A stretch of DNA of 64,000 nucleotides from Opitutia bacterium (GTDB lineage Bacteria; Verrucomicrobiota; Verrucomicrobiia; Opitutales; Opitutaceae): NCBI GenBank assembly GCA_016190985.1, contig JACPPI010000001.1:248001-312000 (forward strand), in the 5' to 3' direction. Made by a program: the position numbers and the translations under genes. The notes beneath the pieces were generated by a model that had not been told where the DNA came from, ran no database searches, and was given only the letters and a program-made list of their open reading frames with translations. Below, one piece after another: positions 39,989-49,235 of this stretch. The first letter of the stretch is position 1. Every line of letters starts with the position of its first letter.

Positions 39989-40996
39989 ATGGCCATCATT
40001 GACGACGCGCCCGCCAGCTATCCGGAGCAAAGCATCGGCAGTTTGATGGAGCCGCCGATCGCGGTCTTCCCGCCGCGGATGACCGTGGCGGAGGCCACCG
40101 AGGAGATCCGCGAACTGGCCGGGCGGCGGATGTTCACCTACGGCTATATCACGGACACGGCCGGCGTGCTGCTGGGGGTTGTCACCATGCGCGACCTGCT
40201 GCTGCATCAGGACTCGGACCGGCTGGAGGATTTCATGCTGCGCCAGCCGTTCTTCCTGCAACCGGGCATGGACCTGATGGAGGCCATGCGGCTGACGGTG
40301 AACAAACATTACCCGTCCTATCCGGTGTGCAATCCGGCCGGAGTGCTCGTCGGCATCGTCCGCGGCTCGCGGATTTTCGAGCAGCAGGCGATCGAGATCA
40401 GCGCGCAGGCCGGCGCCATGGTCGGTGTTGAAAAGGAGGAGCGCGCCTCCACGCCGTTTCTCACCAGCCTGAAATTCCGGCATCCCTGGCTGCAGTTCAA
40501 CCTCCTGACCGCCTTCGTCGCGGCCGCGGTGGTGGGCTTGTTCGAGGACACCATCGCGCGGATCACGGTGCTGGCGGTTTTCCTGCCGGTGCTGGCGGGG
40601 CAATCGGGCAACACCGGCTGCCAGGCCATGGCGGTGGCCTTGCGCGCTCTCACGCTCGGCGAACTGAAACCGGAGGACCGGCATCGCTTCCTGGTCAAGG
40701 AGGCGGCCCTCGGCCTGGCCAACGGCATGATGGTCGGGCTCAGCGCGGGCCTCGGCATGTTTTTCTACGCCACCATGCATGGCACCGGCGAATCCGCCTT
40801 CAAGCTCAGCGCGATCGTGTTCCTCGCCATGACCTGCAGCTGCTTTCTCAGCGGTGTCTCGGGCGTGATGGTCCCGCTCACGCTGAAGAAACTGGGCTTC
40901 GACCCCGCGACCGCCTCGAGCATTTTCCTGACCACCGCGACCGACGTCGCGAGCATGGGGTTTTTCCTCGGCCTGGCGACGCTGTGGTTGGGTTAG
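39989..40996 (+). CDS. Short MgtE-family magnesium/divalent cation transporter
   Basis: A 335-residue protein: tandem CBS domains (residues 15-140; PPRMTVAEATEEIRELAGRR and PGMDLMEAMRLTVNKHYPSY), then about five membrane segments of the MgtE domain (VVGLFEDTIARITVLAVFLP; VLAGQSGNTGCQAMAV). It lacks the MgtE N-terminal superhelical domain found in Thermus MgtE (about 450 residues). It probably conducts Mg2+ or Co2+, with CBS domains sensing ions or nucleotides. Confidence 0.87.
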   Translation: MAIIDDAPASYPEQSIGSLMEPPIAVFPPRMTVAEATEEIRELAGRRMFTYGYITDTAGVLLGVVTMRDLLLHQDSDRLEDFMLRQPFFLQPGMDLMEAMRLTVNKHYPSYPVCNPAGVLVGIVRGSRIFEQQAIEISAQAGAMVGVEKEERASTPFLTSLKFRHPWLQFNLLTAFVAAAVVGLFEDTIARITVLAVFLPVLAGQSGNTGCQAMAVALRALTLGELKPEDRHRFLVKEAALGLANGMMVGLSAGLGMFFYATMHGTGESAFKLSAIVFLAMTCSCFLSGVSGVMVPLTLKKLGFDPATASSIFLTTATDVASMGFFLGLATLWLG

Positions 40997-41150
40997 GATT
41001 GAGGGAAGAATGAGAGTGAAGGTGGAAAGGACGGGTGGCGCACCCGGCACCCCGAATAAGCTGAAAGGCGTATGCTTGCAGGGTTGTCTCGGAGGGGCGG
41101 TCTGCTGTTGAGTTCCCCGTCCTCCACTCTCACTTTCCCTCCTCACTCAT

Positions 41151-42191
41151 ATGCCCGCCAAAATGCGCGCCATCGTCAAACCCACCGCCGCACCCGGCCT
41201 CATCATGACGGAGGCTCCCGTCCCGACTCCGGGCGTCAACGAGGTCCTGATCAGGATCCGCAAGACCTCCATCTGCGGCACCGATGTTCACATCAACAAA
41301 TGGGACCAGTGGGCCGCGCGCACCATCAAGCCGCCGCTGATCATCGGCCACGAATACGTCGGCACTGTGGAGGAGGTCGGCGACGGCGTCACCGACCTCG
41401 TCAAGGGGCAGCTCGTCACCGGCGAGGGCCACATCGTGTGCGGGCACTGCCGCAACTGCCTCGCCGGTCGCCGCCACCTCTGCCCCAACACCGTCGGGGT
41501 CGGCGTGAACCGCAGCGGCGCGTTCGCCGACTACGTGGTCATCCCGCATTCCAACATCTGGAAGATTCCCGCCGGCATGGATCTCGATGTCGTCTCCTGC
41601 TTCGACCCGCTCGGCAACGCCGTGCACACCGCCCTCTCCTTCGACCTCGTCGGCGAGGATGTGCTCATCACCGGCGCCGGGCCGATCGGCTGCATGGCCG
41701 TCGCCGTGGCCCGGGCCGCCGGCGCGCGCAAGATCGTCATCACCGACATCAACGACGGCCGCCTGGAGCTGGCCAGGAAACTCCGCCCGACTCGCACGGT
41801 GAATGTCGCCAGGGAAAACCTGACCGAGGTCTGGCACAAGGAGCTGGGCATGAGCGAGGGCTTCGACGTCGGCCTCGAGATGTCGGGCAGCGCGCAGGCC
41901 CTGAACCAGATGATCGACAACATGGTGATGGGCGGCCGCATCGCGCTGCTGGGCGTGCATCCCGGCGAGGCGCAGGTCGACTGGAACAAGATCGTCTTCA
42001 AGATGCTTCACCTGAAGGGCATTTATGGCCGCGAGATGTTCGAGACCTGGTATAAGATGACCGCGCTCGTGCAAGGCGGCATGGACATCACGCCGATCAT
42101 CACGCACCGCCTGCCCGTCGCGGATTTTCAGGAGGGGTTCGAACTCATGGGCGCGGGCAAGTCGGGCAAGATCGTCCTCAACTGGGAGTAG
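41151..42191 (+). CDS. tdh: L-threonine 3-dehydrogenase
   Basis: A 346-residue zinc alcohol dehydrogenase-type enzyme. Catalytic Zn ligands are in [11 protein letters not shown] and IIGHEYVG, the structural Zn cluster is [15 protein letters not shown], and the Rossmann motif is [13 protein letters not shown]. It oxidises threonine to 2-amino-3-ketobutyrate, which the downstream kbl product cleaves to glycine and acetyl-CoA. The two genes normally adjoin; here a GxxExxY gene with flanking repeats separates them. Confidence 0.95.
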   Translation: MPAKMRAIVKPTAAPGLIMTEAPVPTPGVNEVLIRIRKTSICGTDVHINKWDQWAARTIKPPLIIGHEYVGTVEEVGDGVTDLVKGQLVTGEGHIVCGHCRNCLAGRRHLCPNTVGVGVNRSGAFADYVVIPHSNIWKIPAGMDLDVVSCFDPLGNAVHTALSFDLVGEDVLITGAGPIGCMAVAVARAAGARKIVITDINDGRLELARKLRPTRTVNVARENLTEVWHKELGMSEGFDVGLEMSGSAQALNQMIDNMVMGGRIALLGVHPGEAQVDWNKIVFKMLHLKGIYGREMFETWYKMTALVQGGMDITPIITHRLPVADFQEGFELMGAGKSGKIVLNWE

Positions 42192-42197
42192 AATATC

Positions 42198-42240
42198 GCC
42201 ACGGATTACACCGATGGCCACGGATGAGCTGATTCACGGA
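42198..42240 (+). repeat. Family E repeat, left flank of GxxExxY gene
   Basis: gccacggattacaccgatgg ccacggat-type sequence. Its inverse lies at 42594-42625. It overlaps the start codon of the GxxExxY gene. Confidence 0.75.
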
Positions 42241-42591
42241 GAACTGAGCAAAGCCATCATCGGCTGTGCGATGCTTGCCCATCGCAAGCTCAGGCCAGGT
42301 CTTCGGGAAAAGACGCATGAGAGAGCGTTGGTTCTTGAATTGAACAAGAAGGGGCTGCTGTGCGAGCAGCAGGAGTCTTTTGATGTGTTCTACGACGGCG
42401 AGGCCATCGACACCTATATCCCCGATTTGATCGTCGCAGATAAGGTCATTGTGGATGCGAAATGCGTGACATCCTTTGACGACACCCACGTTGCCCAAAT
42501 GATCGGATACCTCGCCATCACCAAACTGAGATTGGGATTGCTCATCAACTTTAAGCATGCCCGCCTTCAATGGAAGCGCATCGTCAACTGA
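42214..42591 (+). CDS. GxxExxY protein (PDDEXK_3 nuclease-like)
   Basis: A 125-residue protein of the GxxExxY family. The helix carrying the name motif is [17 protein letters not shown], here GLREKTH, with His in place of Tyr. A PDDEXK-like core follows ([18 protein letters not shown]), with the Glu of the ExK replaced in VDAK. These changes question whether it still cuts nucleic acid. The family function is unknown. The start codon is encoded by the left flanking repeat and the gene interrupts the tdh-kbl operon, so insertion as a unit is likely. Confidence 0.85.
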   Translation: MATDELIHGELSKAIIGCAMLAHRKLRPGLREKTHERALVLELNKKGLLCEQQESFDVFYDGEAIDTYIPDLIVADKVIVDAKCVTSFDDTHVAQMIGYLAITKLRLGLLINFKHARLQWKRIVN

Positions 42592-42593
42592 CA

Positions 42594-42625
42594 GATCATC
42601 CGTGCCCATTTGTGCCATCCGTGGC
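42594..42625 (-). repeat. Family E repeat, right flank of GxxExxY gene
   Basis: atccgtgcccatttgtgcca tccgtggc, inverse of 42198-42225 with a few mismatches. Confidence 0.75.
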
Positions 42626-42634
42626 TACTCAGAC

Positions 42635-43825
42635 ATGAATTCCGCCTATTACGACCACCTCAAGAAGACCCTCGGCGAGATCGAGGCCGCCGGGCTCTAC
42701 AAGCGCGAGCGTGTGATCACCACGCACCAGACCGCGCACATCGCGGTGGCCTCGGGCCAGAAGGTGCTGAACCTCTGCGCCAACAATTATCTCGGCCTCG
42801 CCGACAATCCTGAACTTGTCGCCGCCGCGCGCGAATCGCTCGACCGCTGGGGCTACGGCCTCGCCTCGGTGCGCTTCATCTGCGGCACGCAGCAGATCCA
42901 CAAAGACCTTGAGGCCGCGATCTCCCGGTTCCTCGGGACCGACGACACCATCCTCTACTCCTCCTGCTTTGACGCCAACGGCGGTCTCTTCGAGACCCTG
43001 CTCGGCGCGGAGGACGCCGTCATTTCCGACGAGCTGAACCACGCCTCGATCATCGACGGCGTGCGCCTCTGCAAGGCCCAGCGCCACCGTTACAAGAACA
43101 ACGACCTCGCCGACCTGGAGGCGAAACTCAAGGAAACCGACGCCGCCAAGGCCCGGTTCAAGCTGATCGCCACCGACGGCGTGTTCTCGATGGACGGGTT
43201 CATCGCCAACCTGCAGGGCATCTGTGATCTCGCCGACAAATACGGCGCGATCATGATGGTCGACGACTCCCACTCCGTCGGCTTCATGGGCAAGACCGGT
43301 CGCGGCACGCACGAGCACTGCGGCGTCATGGGCCGCGTGGATGTTTTCACCGGCACACTGGGCAAGGCTCTCGGGGGCGCCACCGGCGGCTACACGAGCG
43401 GCCGCCAGGAGATCATCGACCTGCTCCGGCAGCGGTCGCGGCCCTACCTTTTTTCAAACACGATTGCGCCGAGCGTCGCCGCCGCGTCGATCAAGTGCCT
43501 GGAGATGCTTACGCGCTCGACCGAGTTGCGCGACAAGCTCGAGGCCAACACGAAGTTCTTCCGCGACGGCCTGACCAAGGCCGGCCTCACGATCCGTCCC
43601 GGCACGCACCCGATCGTCCCGGTCATGCTCGGGGACGCCGCGCTGTCGCAGAAGGTCGCGGCCCGCATGTTGGAGAAAGGCGTCTATGTCATCGGATTCT
43701 TCTATCCCGTGGTGCCGCAGGGCATGGCGCGCATCCGCACCCAGGTGTCCGCCGCGCACAGCCGTGAGGACCTGGCGTTTGCGATTGAGAAGTTTGCCGA
43801 GGTGAAGCAGGAATTTGGGCTTTAG
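42635..43825 (+). CDS. kbl: 2-amino-3-ketobutyrate CoA ligase (glycine C-acetyltransferase)
   Basis: A 396-residue PLP enzyme of the alpha-oxoamine synthase family: [31 protein letters not shown], the [11 protein letters not shown] motif and PLP-Lys in [14 protein letters not shown]. It splits aminoketobutyrate with CoA into glycine and acetyl-CoA, completing threonine catabolism begun by Tdh. The ATG at 42635 follows directly after the right flanking repeat of the inserted gene. Confidence 0.95.
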   Translation: MNSAYYDHLKKTLGEIEAAGLYKRERVITTHQTAHIAVASGQKVLNLCANNYLGLADNPELVAAARESLDRWGYGLASVRFICGTQQIHKDLEAAISRFLGTDDTILYSSCFDANGGLFETLLGAEDAVISDELNHASIIDGVRLCKAQRHRYKNNDLADLEAKLKETDAAKARFKLIATDGVFSMDGFIANLQGICDLADKYGAIMMVDDSHSVGFMGKTGRGTHEHCGVMGRVDVFTGTLGKALGGATGGYTSGRQEIIDLLRQRSRPYLFSNTIAPSVAAASIKCLEMLTRSTELRDKLEANTKFFRDGLTKAGLTIRPGTHPIVPVMLGDAALSQKVAARMLEKGVYVIGFFYPVVPQGMARIRTQVSAAHSREDLAFAIEKFAEVKQEFGL

Positions 43826-43835
43826 TTCAATTAAT

Positions 43836-43918
43836 CGTCATTCTGAGCGAAGCGAAGAATCCAGCGATTCACTCACGGCGTGACAGCCCATGGATTCTTC
43901 GCTTCGCTCAGAATGACC
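43836..43918. repeat. Family A inverted repeat pair
   Basis: Arms 43836-43863 and 43891-43918 face each other between kbl and the cytidine deaminase gene. Confidence 0.88.
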
Positions 43919-43928
43919 GGAAGCTAAC

Positions 43929-44345
43929 ATGAAAGCGCCAACTCCGCCTCAACTCCGCAAGCTCAAGGCCGCCGCCAAGACGGCCGCCGGCCGGGCCTAC
44001 GCGCCCTACTCCAGGTTCACCGTCGGCGCCGCCATCCTGACCGCCTCGGGAAAGGTCTACTCCGGCTGCAACGTCGAGAACGCCTCCTACGGCCTGACCA
44101 ACTGCGCCGAGCGCACCGCGATCTTCAATGCCGTGGCTGCGGGAGAGAAGAAACTCCGGCTGCAGTGCGTGGTCGTCTACACCCCGACCGACATGCCCAC
44201 GGCGCCCTGCGGCGCCTGCCGCCAGGTCATCAATGAATTCGGCCCGAAGGCCCGCATCCTTTCCATTTGTCGCGGCAAGGGCCAAATCTCCTCGAGCACG
44301 CACGAGTTGCTGCCCGATTCCTTTGGTCCGGCCAGCCTGGGCTAA
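43929..44345 (+). CDS. cdd: Cytidine deaminase
   Basis: A 138-residue homotetrameric-type deaminase: NVENASYGLTNCAERTAIF with the zinc ligand Cys and catalytic Glu (CAE), and TAPCGACRQVINEF with the other two Cys ligands. It converts cytidine to uridine. Its stop overlaps the stop of the convergent hydrolase gene by four bases. Confidence 0.95.
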   Translation: MKAPTPPQLRKLKAAAKTAAGRAYAPYSRFTVGAAILTASGKVYSGCNVENASYGLTNCAERTAIFNAVAAGEKKLRLQCVVVYTPTDMPTAPCGACRQVINEFGPKARILSICRGKGQISSSTHELLPDSFGPASLG

Positions 44346-45139
44346 AGCGAGTCGATAAACTTCCGCAGTTCGTCCCAATAGCGCGGGCCGGTGAAGTCCG
44401 CCAGGCCGGCATGCGGCCCACCCTCGACGAAGAGCTTGGCTTTCCGCGCCGTGATCGCCTCGTAGAGTTTCTGCCCATGCCAGAAAGGCACCGTGTTGTC
44501 CGCCGTGCCGTGGATGACAAACACCGGCAGCTTCAGCTCCGGCGCTTTCGCCAGGTTGGTGAACTTGTCGCCGGGAAAAACAGGGACGTGGGTCATCACC
44601 CGGTAGGCGCTGACAAACGCGCCCTGGATCACGAGTCCGGCCGCCGGCTGGTGCCGGGCCAGCTCGATCGCCGGTCCCGCCCCGAGCGAGTAGCCGAAGA
44701 TGATGATGCGCTCCGCCGGCACGCCCAGCTTGGCGCGCATGTAACCATAGGCCAGCGCCGCGTCGGCGCAGGTGTTCGCCTCCGTCGGCACCCCCTCGCT
44801 GTGGCCGTAGCGCCGGTAGTCGATGGCGAAGACCGCGTGGCCGGCCGCGAGAAAATTGGGCATGTAGTCCGCGATGCTCCCCAGGTTCTCATAGTTTCCG
44901 TGCAGGTAGAGCAGCGTGTATTTCGCCTTGGGGTTCGGCCAGTGGCGGGCGGCGATCTTCACGCCGTCCGGCGCCGTCAACTGGATGTAGTCCGGCCCCA
45001 GCTGGTATTTCACCGGGGGCCGGGGAAAGACCATCGACCGCGACAGAAAATGCGCGCCCACGGCCAGCAGCACGTAGGCAATGCCCAATAAAATCGCGAT
45101 CCGGCCGAGACTGGGGATAAGTTCGGACATCTTAGTCAT
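44342..45139 (-). CDS. Alpha/beta hydrolase, membrane-anchored (ABHD-like)
   Basis: A 265-residue protein with an N-terminal anchor (IAILLGIAYVLLAVGAHFL) and an alpha/beta hydrolase domain. Nucleophile elbow GYSLGAGPAIE, acid in HGTADNTVP, His in GGPHAGLAD. It resembles the serine aminopeptidase/BEM46-like group; the substrate is unknown. An ATG at 45130 is an alternative start. Confidence 0.85.
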   Translation of the reverse strand: MTKMSELIPSLGRIAILLGIAYVLLAVGAHFLSRSMVFPRPPVKYQLGPDYIQLTAPDGVKIAARHWPNPKAKYTLLYLHGNYENLGSIADYMPNFLAAGHAVFAIDYRRYGHSEGVPTEANTCADAALAYGYMRAKLGVPAERIIIFGYSLGAGPAIELARHQPAAGLVIQGAFVSAYRVMTHVPVFPGDKFTNLAKAPELKLPVFVIHGTADNTVPFWHGQKLYEAITARKAKLFVEGGPHAGLADFTGPRYWDELRKFIDSL

Positions 45140-45221
45140 GTCATCCTGAGCGTGGCGAAGGGTCCAGCAGGATATGCGAGGCGAGTGTCATTCTGGATTC
45201 TTCGCTGCGCTCAGAATGACA
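45139..45221. repeat. Family A inverted repeat pair
   Basis: tgtcatcctgagcgtggcga faces ttcgctgcgctcagaatgac between the hydrolase start and the hisS stop. Confidence 0.85.
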
Positions 45222-45233
45222 GGCAGCGGAGTT

Positions 45234-46580
45234 TCAGTGTCCTGTGAGCAGACTCCGGACCATCGCCACCACCTGGCCGCGCGGCACGTCGCGCTCGCTG
45301 CGGTCGGCCAGATTGCGGAGCTTGACTACGCCGTGGGCGAGCTCGTCGCCGCCGTAGATGAGGGCAAGCTTTGCCCCGGACTCGGACGCCGCCTTGAACT
45401 GCTTGCCGAAGGAGAGGTCCTTGAACGGATACTCGACACGGACACCAGCCGCGCGCAACGCCTGGATGTCGGCAAAGGCCGCCTTCCGCTCCACTTCGCC
45501 GCCGATGACCACGTAGACATCTGTCGCTGGGCCCGGCTTCGAGGTCAGGCCCCGCTGCTCCAGCAGCAGGCCGGTGGTCACGTCGCCGATGGCGAAGCCC
45601 ACGGCCGGCAGGTCGGTGTAGCCGAGCTTCTTGATGAGGTCGTTATAGCGCCCGCCGCCCGCCAAGGCCCGCAGGTCGCCCTTGCGGTCGAAGGCCTCGA
45701 ACACGAAGCCGGTGTAGTAGGCCAGCCCGCGCACGACCATCATGTCGATTTCAACGAAATCCTTAAGCCCCATGTCCGCTAGTCCGTCCATCAACTTTCG
45801 AAAATCTGCCAAGCGGGCAGATACTTTTTCCCGGGCTTCGGGTTTGGCGTCTTGGAGCCACCGTGTCAGGATTTCCTGCTCGCTGAAGTTTTTTCCACTT
45901 TGCAGCGCGAAGGCATGGACTCTGTTCTTGGTGGTCTGATCCAACGGCCCGAATTTCTCTTCATAGGGCTTGAATGCCTCCACTTGCGGCGCCCCCGCTT
46001 TCTCGAAGCGATCCACCACGGTAAGCACCGCAGGGATTTGTGCCGCGGTGAACCCGAGTGCTCCCAAGTAGTAGAACCAGAGATTCCGATCGCTGAGCCG
46101 GATGGTGAAATCATCGGCGGTCAACCCGAAGCCGGCCAGACATTGGATAAGCAGGGCGATGAGCTCGATCTCGGCCTCCGGTCCGGCCTCGCCAAAGATG
46201 TCGGCGTTAAACTGGTGGAAGGCGCGCAACCGGCCCTTCTGGGCGCGCTCGTAGCGGTAGAATTCGGCGATGCTGAACCACTTGATCGGCCGCTTGAGCG
46301 ACCCCGCCTTCTCGCCGACCATGCGGCAGACCGTGGGGGTCATCTCCGGCCGCAGGGACACCTCGCGGTCGCCCTTGTCCTTGAAGCTGAAGAGCTGCGC
46401 CTCGATCTCGTCGCCCGACTTGGTCTTGTAGAGTTCCAGCGGCTCGAGGACCGGCGCGTCGTATTCCTGGAAGCCGAAGGCGGTGGCGGCCGAGCGCCAG
46501 ACCCGAAAGACATGCTGGCGGCGGGAGAAATCCTCCGGGGGGAAATCCCGGAAGCCCGGGAGCGACTGAAAGCCGGCCAT
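45234..46580 (-). CDS. hisS: Histidyl-tRNA synthetase
   Basis: A 448-residue class II synthetase: motif 2 (EFYRYERAQKGRLRAFHQFN), HisA boxes (LAYYTGFVFEAFDR; AGGGRYNDLIKKLG), motif 3 (PAVGFAIGDVTTGLLL) and a C-terminal anticodon domain. It charges tRNA-His. Codons between about 45,775 and 46,130 use far more A/T at third positions than the rest of the gene, suggesting a recombined segment. It follows the HU-like gene by 24 bases, probably in one transcript. Confidence 0.95.
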   Translation of the reverse strand: MAGFQSLPGFRDFPPEDFSRRQHVFRVWRSAATAFGFQEYDAPVLEPLELYKTKSGDEIEAQLFSFKDKGDREVSLRPEMTPTVCRMVGEKAGSLKRPIKWFSIAEFYRYERAQKGRLRAFHQFNADIFGEAGPEAEIELIALLIQCLAGFGLTADDFTIRLSDRNLWFYYLGALGFTAAQIPAVLTVVDRFEKAGAPQVEAFKPYEEKFGPLDQTTKNRVHAFALQSGKNFSEQEILTRWLQDAKPEAREKVSARLADFRKLMDGLADMGLKDFVEIDMMVVRGLAYYTGFVFEAFDRKGDLRALAGGGRYNDLIKKLGYTDLPAVGFAIGDVTTGLLLEQRGLTSKPGPATDVYVVIGGEVERKAAFADIQALRAAGVRVEYPFKDLSFGKQFKAASESGAKLALIYGGDELAHGVVKLRNLADRSERDVPRGQVVAMVRSLLTGH

Positions 46581-46604
46581 GCCTCGCTGCGACTAAGCGC
46601 GCGC

Positions 46605-46943
46605 TCAGGCCGAGGCCGGAGGCGGCGGATTGCTGCGCAATTTCTCGAGGCTGAGCTGCTTGATCTTCTGCTTGAGAATCTTGCCCGACTTGAACTTCAC
46701 CACAGCGCGCTCCGGGATGACGACCTCGGTCTCGGGCTTGTTGGGGTTGCGGCCCACCCGGGCCTTGCGGATCTGCACCTCGAGGACGCCGAAGTTGCGG
46801 AGCTCGACATTGCGGCCGGCCGCAAGTGCATCCATGACAATGTCGAGGGTCATTTGCACGGTGTCCTGGATTTGCTTCTGCGGAAAGCCGGTCTTCTCGT
46901 AGATTTCGAGGACGATCTCACGTTTGGTCAGGTTGGTCGACAT
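46605..46943 (-). CDS. HU/IHF-family DNA-binding protein
   Basis: A 112-residue protein with the HU fold: MTLDIVMDALAAGRNVELRNFG, the DNA-clamping arm RKARVGRNPNKPETEVVIPE with the intercalating Pro, and VVKFKSGKILKQK. A 20-residue Pro/Ala-rich tail is extra. It bends and compacts DNA. It is the first gene upstream of hisS, with a plausible sigma-70 promoter before it. Confidence 0.92.
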   Translation of the reverse strand: MSTNLTKREIVLEIYEKTGFPQKQIQDTVQMTLDIVMDALAAGRNVELRNFGVLEVQIRKARVGRNPNKPETEVVIPERAVVKFKSGKILKQKIKQLSLEKLRSNPPPPASA

Positions 46944-46992
46944 GGCGGGGCGCGGGTTGAAAGTTGGTAACCTAGGGTGACTGCAACCACAA

Positions 46993-47020
46993 ATAATTCA
47001 CTACCCAGTGCTTGCGTCAA
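46993..47020 (-). promoter_or_regulatory. Possible sigma-70 promoter for the HU-like gene
   Basis: On the reverse strand, TTGACG (47015-47020) and AATTAT (46993-46998) are 16 bases apart, with the gene start at 46943. Judged by eye. Confidence 0.35.
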
Positions 47021-47052
47021 CCGCAAAGCCGCACAAAGCCTAGGCCCTGACC

Positions 47053-47748
47053 ATGCCCGATCCCAAGGCAGTTAACAGCATGTTTGCCCGCATCGCGGGC
47101 CGCTACGACCTCGCCAACCATCTGTTGAGCGGAGGGGTGGATTTCTGGTGGCGCCAACGCCTCGTCCGGGCCGTCCGCGACTCCCACCCGGGTGATGTCC
47201 TCGATCTGGCCACGGGTAGCGGTGACGTGGCCTTTGCCTTGGCGGATGCACTGCCTGCGGCCGTCAGGATCACCGGGATGGATTTTTGCCAGCCCATGCT
47301 GGACGAGGCGGTCAAGAAAAGCTCCGGCCACCCCCGCTGGGGCGGCATCGAATTCAGGCAGGGCGACGGCCTGGCCCTGCCGCTGCCCGACCGCGCGTTC
47401 GATGCCGTCACGATATCCTTCGGTCTGCGCAACATGGCGGACCGGCATCGGGCGCTTTCAGAGATGCGCCGCGTGCTCCGGCCCGGTGGCCGGCTGTTCA
47501 TCCTCGAATTCTCCCAGCCCTGTTTCTGGTTCCGGCCGTTCTACTACGCCTACCTGAAGCTCATCCTGCCGGCCATCGCGGGCCTCGTGACAGGCGACCG
47601 CTCAGCCTACGAATACCTGTGCGGCACCATCGGACTGTTTCCTGACCGCGCCGGCATCGCCGCGGAAATCCACCGCGCCGGGTTCGGATCAGTCCGCGCC
47701 GCGCCCCTGACCTTCGGCATCGTCGCCCTGCACGAGGCGCGGGCGTAG
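47053..47748 (+). CDS. ubiE: Demethylmenaquinone methyltransferase (UbiE/MenG type)
   Basis: A 231-residue SAM methyltransferase: MFARIAGRYDLANHLLSGG, DVLDLATGSGDVAFAL (motif I), and the family signatures DAVTISFGLRNMADR and LRPGGRLFILEFSQP. It makes menaquinone (and in some species ubiquinone) from its demethyl precursor at the membrane. Divergent from the HU-hisS unit. Confidence 0.93.
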   Translation: MPDPKAVNSMFARIAGRYDLANHLLSGGVDFWWRQRLVRAVRDSHPGDVLDLATGSGDVAFALADALPAAVRITGMDFCQPMLDEAVKKSSGHPRWGGIEFRQGDGLALPLPDRAFDAVTISFGLRNMADRHRALSEMRRVLRPGGRLFILEFSQPCFWFRPFYYAYLKLILPAIAGLVTGDRSAYEYLCGTIGLFPDRAGIAAEIHRAGFGSVRAAPLTFGIVALHEARA

Positions 47749-47786
47749 GTTGCGCGCCTGCACGCCAACAGCAATCAACCCGCGGT

Positions 47787-48104
47787 TCAGTTGAACGACT
47801 TTCCGCAGCCGCAGGTGCTCTGGGCGTTGGGATTCTTGATCTCAAATCCCTTGCCGTGGAGTCCGTCGTCGAAATCGATGCTGCAGCCATCCAGGTAGGC
47901 GAGGCTGGTCGGATCGACCAGCACCTGCACGCCCTCACTCTCGAAGACCTTGTCGTCGGCCTTGGGACGGTCGAACGACATGCCGTATTCAAAGCCCGAG
48001 CAGCCGCCCGTCTCCACGAACACCCGCAGCTGCTTCGCCGCATCGGCCTGCGCCGAGCGCATGGTCTGCACCTGGCGGGCGGCGCGATTGGAGAGCGTGA
48101 TCAT
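47787..48104 (-). CDS. erpA: A-type iron-sulfur cluster carrier (ErpA/IscA)
   Basis: A 105-residue protein with the three conserved cysteines: VETGGCSGFEYGMSF and STCGCGKSF at the C-terminus. FDDGLHGKGFEIKNPNA precedes the CGCG motif as in the family. It passes Fe-S clusters to target apoproteins. Convergent with ubiE. Confidence 0.93.
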   Translation of the reverse strand: MITLSNRAARQVQTMRSAQADAAKQLRVFVETGGCSGFEYGMSFDRPKADDKVFESEGVQVLVDPTSLAYLDGCSIDFDDGLHGKGFEIKNPNAQSTCGCGKSFN

Positions 48105-48215
48105 GCGGGCAAACTACGCGCGCTGCCCCCACTGTCAACCGGTGCAGAGCAGGAAGTGTGCAAACCCGGCACATGAGTTCTTGCCACACGCTGTCGGCAA
48201 GGCTTTTCTCCAGTC

Positions 48216-49223
48216 GTGCCCTCACCCGCCCTCAAACACATCTTCAACGAGCTCCAATACGAGCTGACCAACAAGCTGGCCGAAGGCGGGATGGGCCTGG
48301 TGTTCGAGGCCGTGCAGAAGGGCACGGGCAATTTCCGCAAGGTTGTCGCCATCAAACTCATTCGGGAGGAATACTCCAGCATCCCCGAGTTCCAGAAGAA
48401 TTTCATCGGCGAGGCCCGCCTGGTGGCCGACCTCATCCACACCAACATCGTCCAGACCTACCACCTCGGCCAGATCGGCGGCCAGTATTTCATGACGATG
48501 GAGTTCGTGCGGGGCGTGAACCTGGAGCAGTTCATCGACCGCCACATCGAGCTGGGCCGCCCGGTGCCGGTCGACATGGCCGTCTTCATCGCCTCCCGCG
48601 TCTGCCGCGGCCTCAGCTACGCCCACACCAAGCGCGACACCGAAGGCCGCCTCCTCGGCATCGTCCACCGCGACGTCAACCCGAAGAACGTCATGCTCGC
48701 GATCGAAGGCGACGTGAAGCTCACGGACTTCGGCATCGCGAAGGCCCTCGACCTCATGTATAATGAGGAAGGCAAGGTGATCCCCGGCAAGGACGAGTAT
48801 CTCTCCCCCGAGGGCGCCAGCTATGCCGTCACCGACGGCCGTTCCGACCTCTTCCCCCTCGGCATCGTCCTGACCGAGATTTTGCTCGGGAAGAATATTT
48901 TCCGCGGCGCCACGCGCGTCGAGTCCCGCCGGCTCATCCTGACGCTGCCCATACCGACTTTCAGCTCCCTGCGCGCGGACATCGACCCCAAGCTCGAGGC
49001 CATCCTGCACCGGGCCCTCGAGCGCGACCGCGACAAGCGCTACCAGTCCGCCTTCGAGATGCTGACCGACCTGGAGATGTATCTCTACAGCGACCGCTAC
49101 GGCCCGACGAACGAGAAGCTGGCTGTCTACCTCGCCGAAGTTTTCCCCACCAAGCCCGGAACCAACCCCGCCGTCCCCGCCCCTCTCCTCCCCCGCGTGT
49201 CCACGCTCGAAAGCCAGCGGTAG
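48216..49223 (+). CDS. Soluble Ser/Thr protein kinase (Hanks type)
   Basis: A 335-residue kinase with GTG start. Gly-loop [13 protein letters not shown], invariant Lys in VVAIKLI, catalytic loop [16 protein letters not shown] loop [10 protein letters not shown], activation/PE segment [11 protein letters not shown]. All key residues are present. HRDVNPKN replaces the usual HRDLKPxN. There is no membrane segment or extracellular sensor. Twelve bases separate it from rpoN, suggesting the kinase may act in sigma-54-dependent regulation (inference). Confidence 0.9.
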   Translation: MPSPALKHIFNELQYELTNKLAEGGMGLVFEAVQKGTGNFRKVVAIKLIREEYSSIPEFQKNFIGEARLVADLIHTNIVQTYHLGQIGGQYFMTMEFVRGVNLEQFIDRHIELGRPVPVDMAVFIASRVCRGLSYAHTKRDTEGRLLGIVHRDVNPKNVMLAIEGDVKLTDFGIAKALDLMYNEEGKVIPGKDEYLSPEGASYAVTDGRSDLFPLGIVLTEILLGKNIFRGATRVESRRLILTLPIPTFSSLRADIDPKLEAILHRALERDRDKRYQSAFEMLTDLEMYLYSDRYGPTNEKLAVYLAEVFPTKPGTNPAVPAPLLPRVSTLESQR

Positions 49224-49235
49224 CCCCTTGCGCGC

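Noticed and set aside
41000-41150. Riboswitch upstream of tdh
   Set aside because: The segment is flanked by the gtgaaagtgagagtga-type repeat and shows no recognisable glycine, lysine or other riboswitch core.
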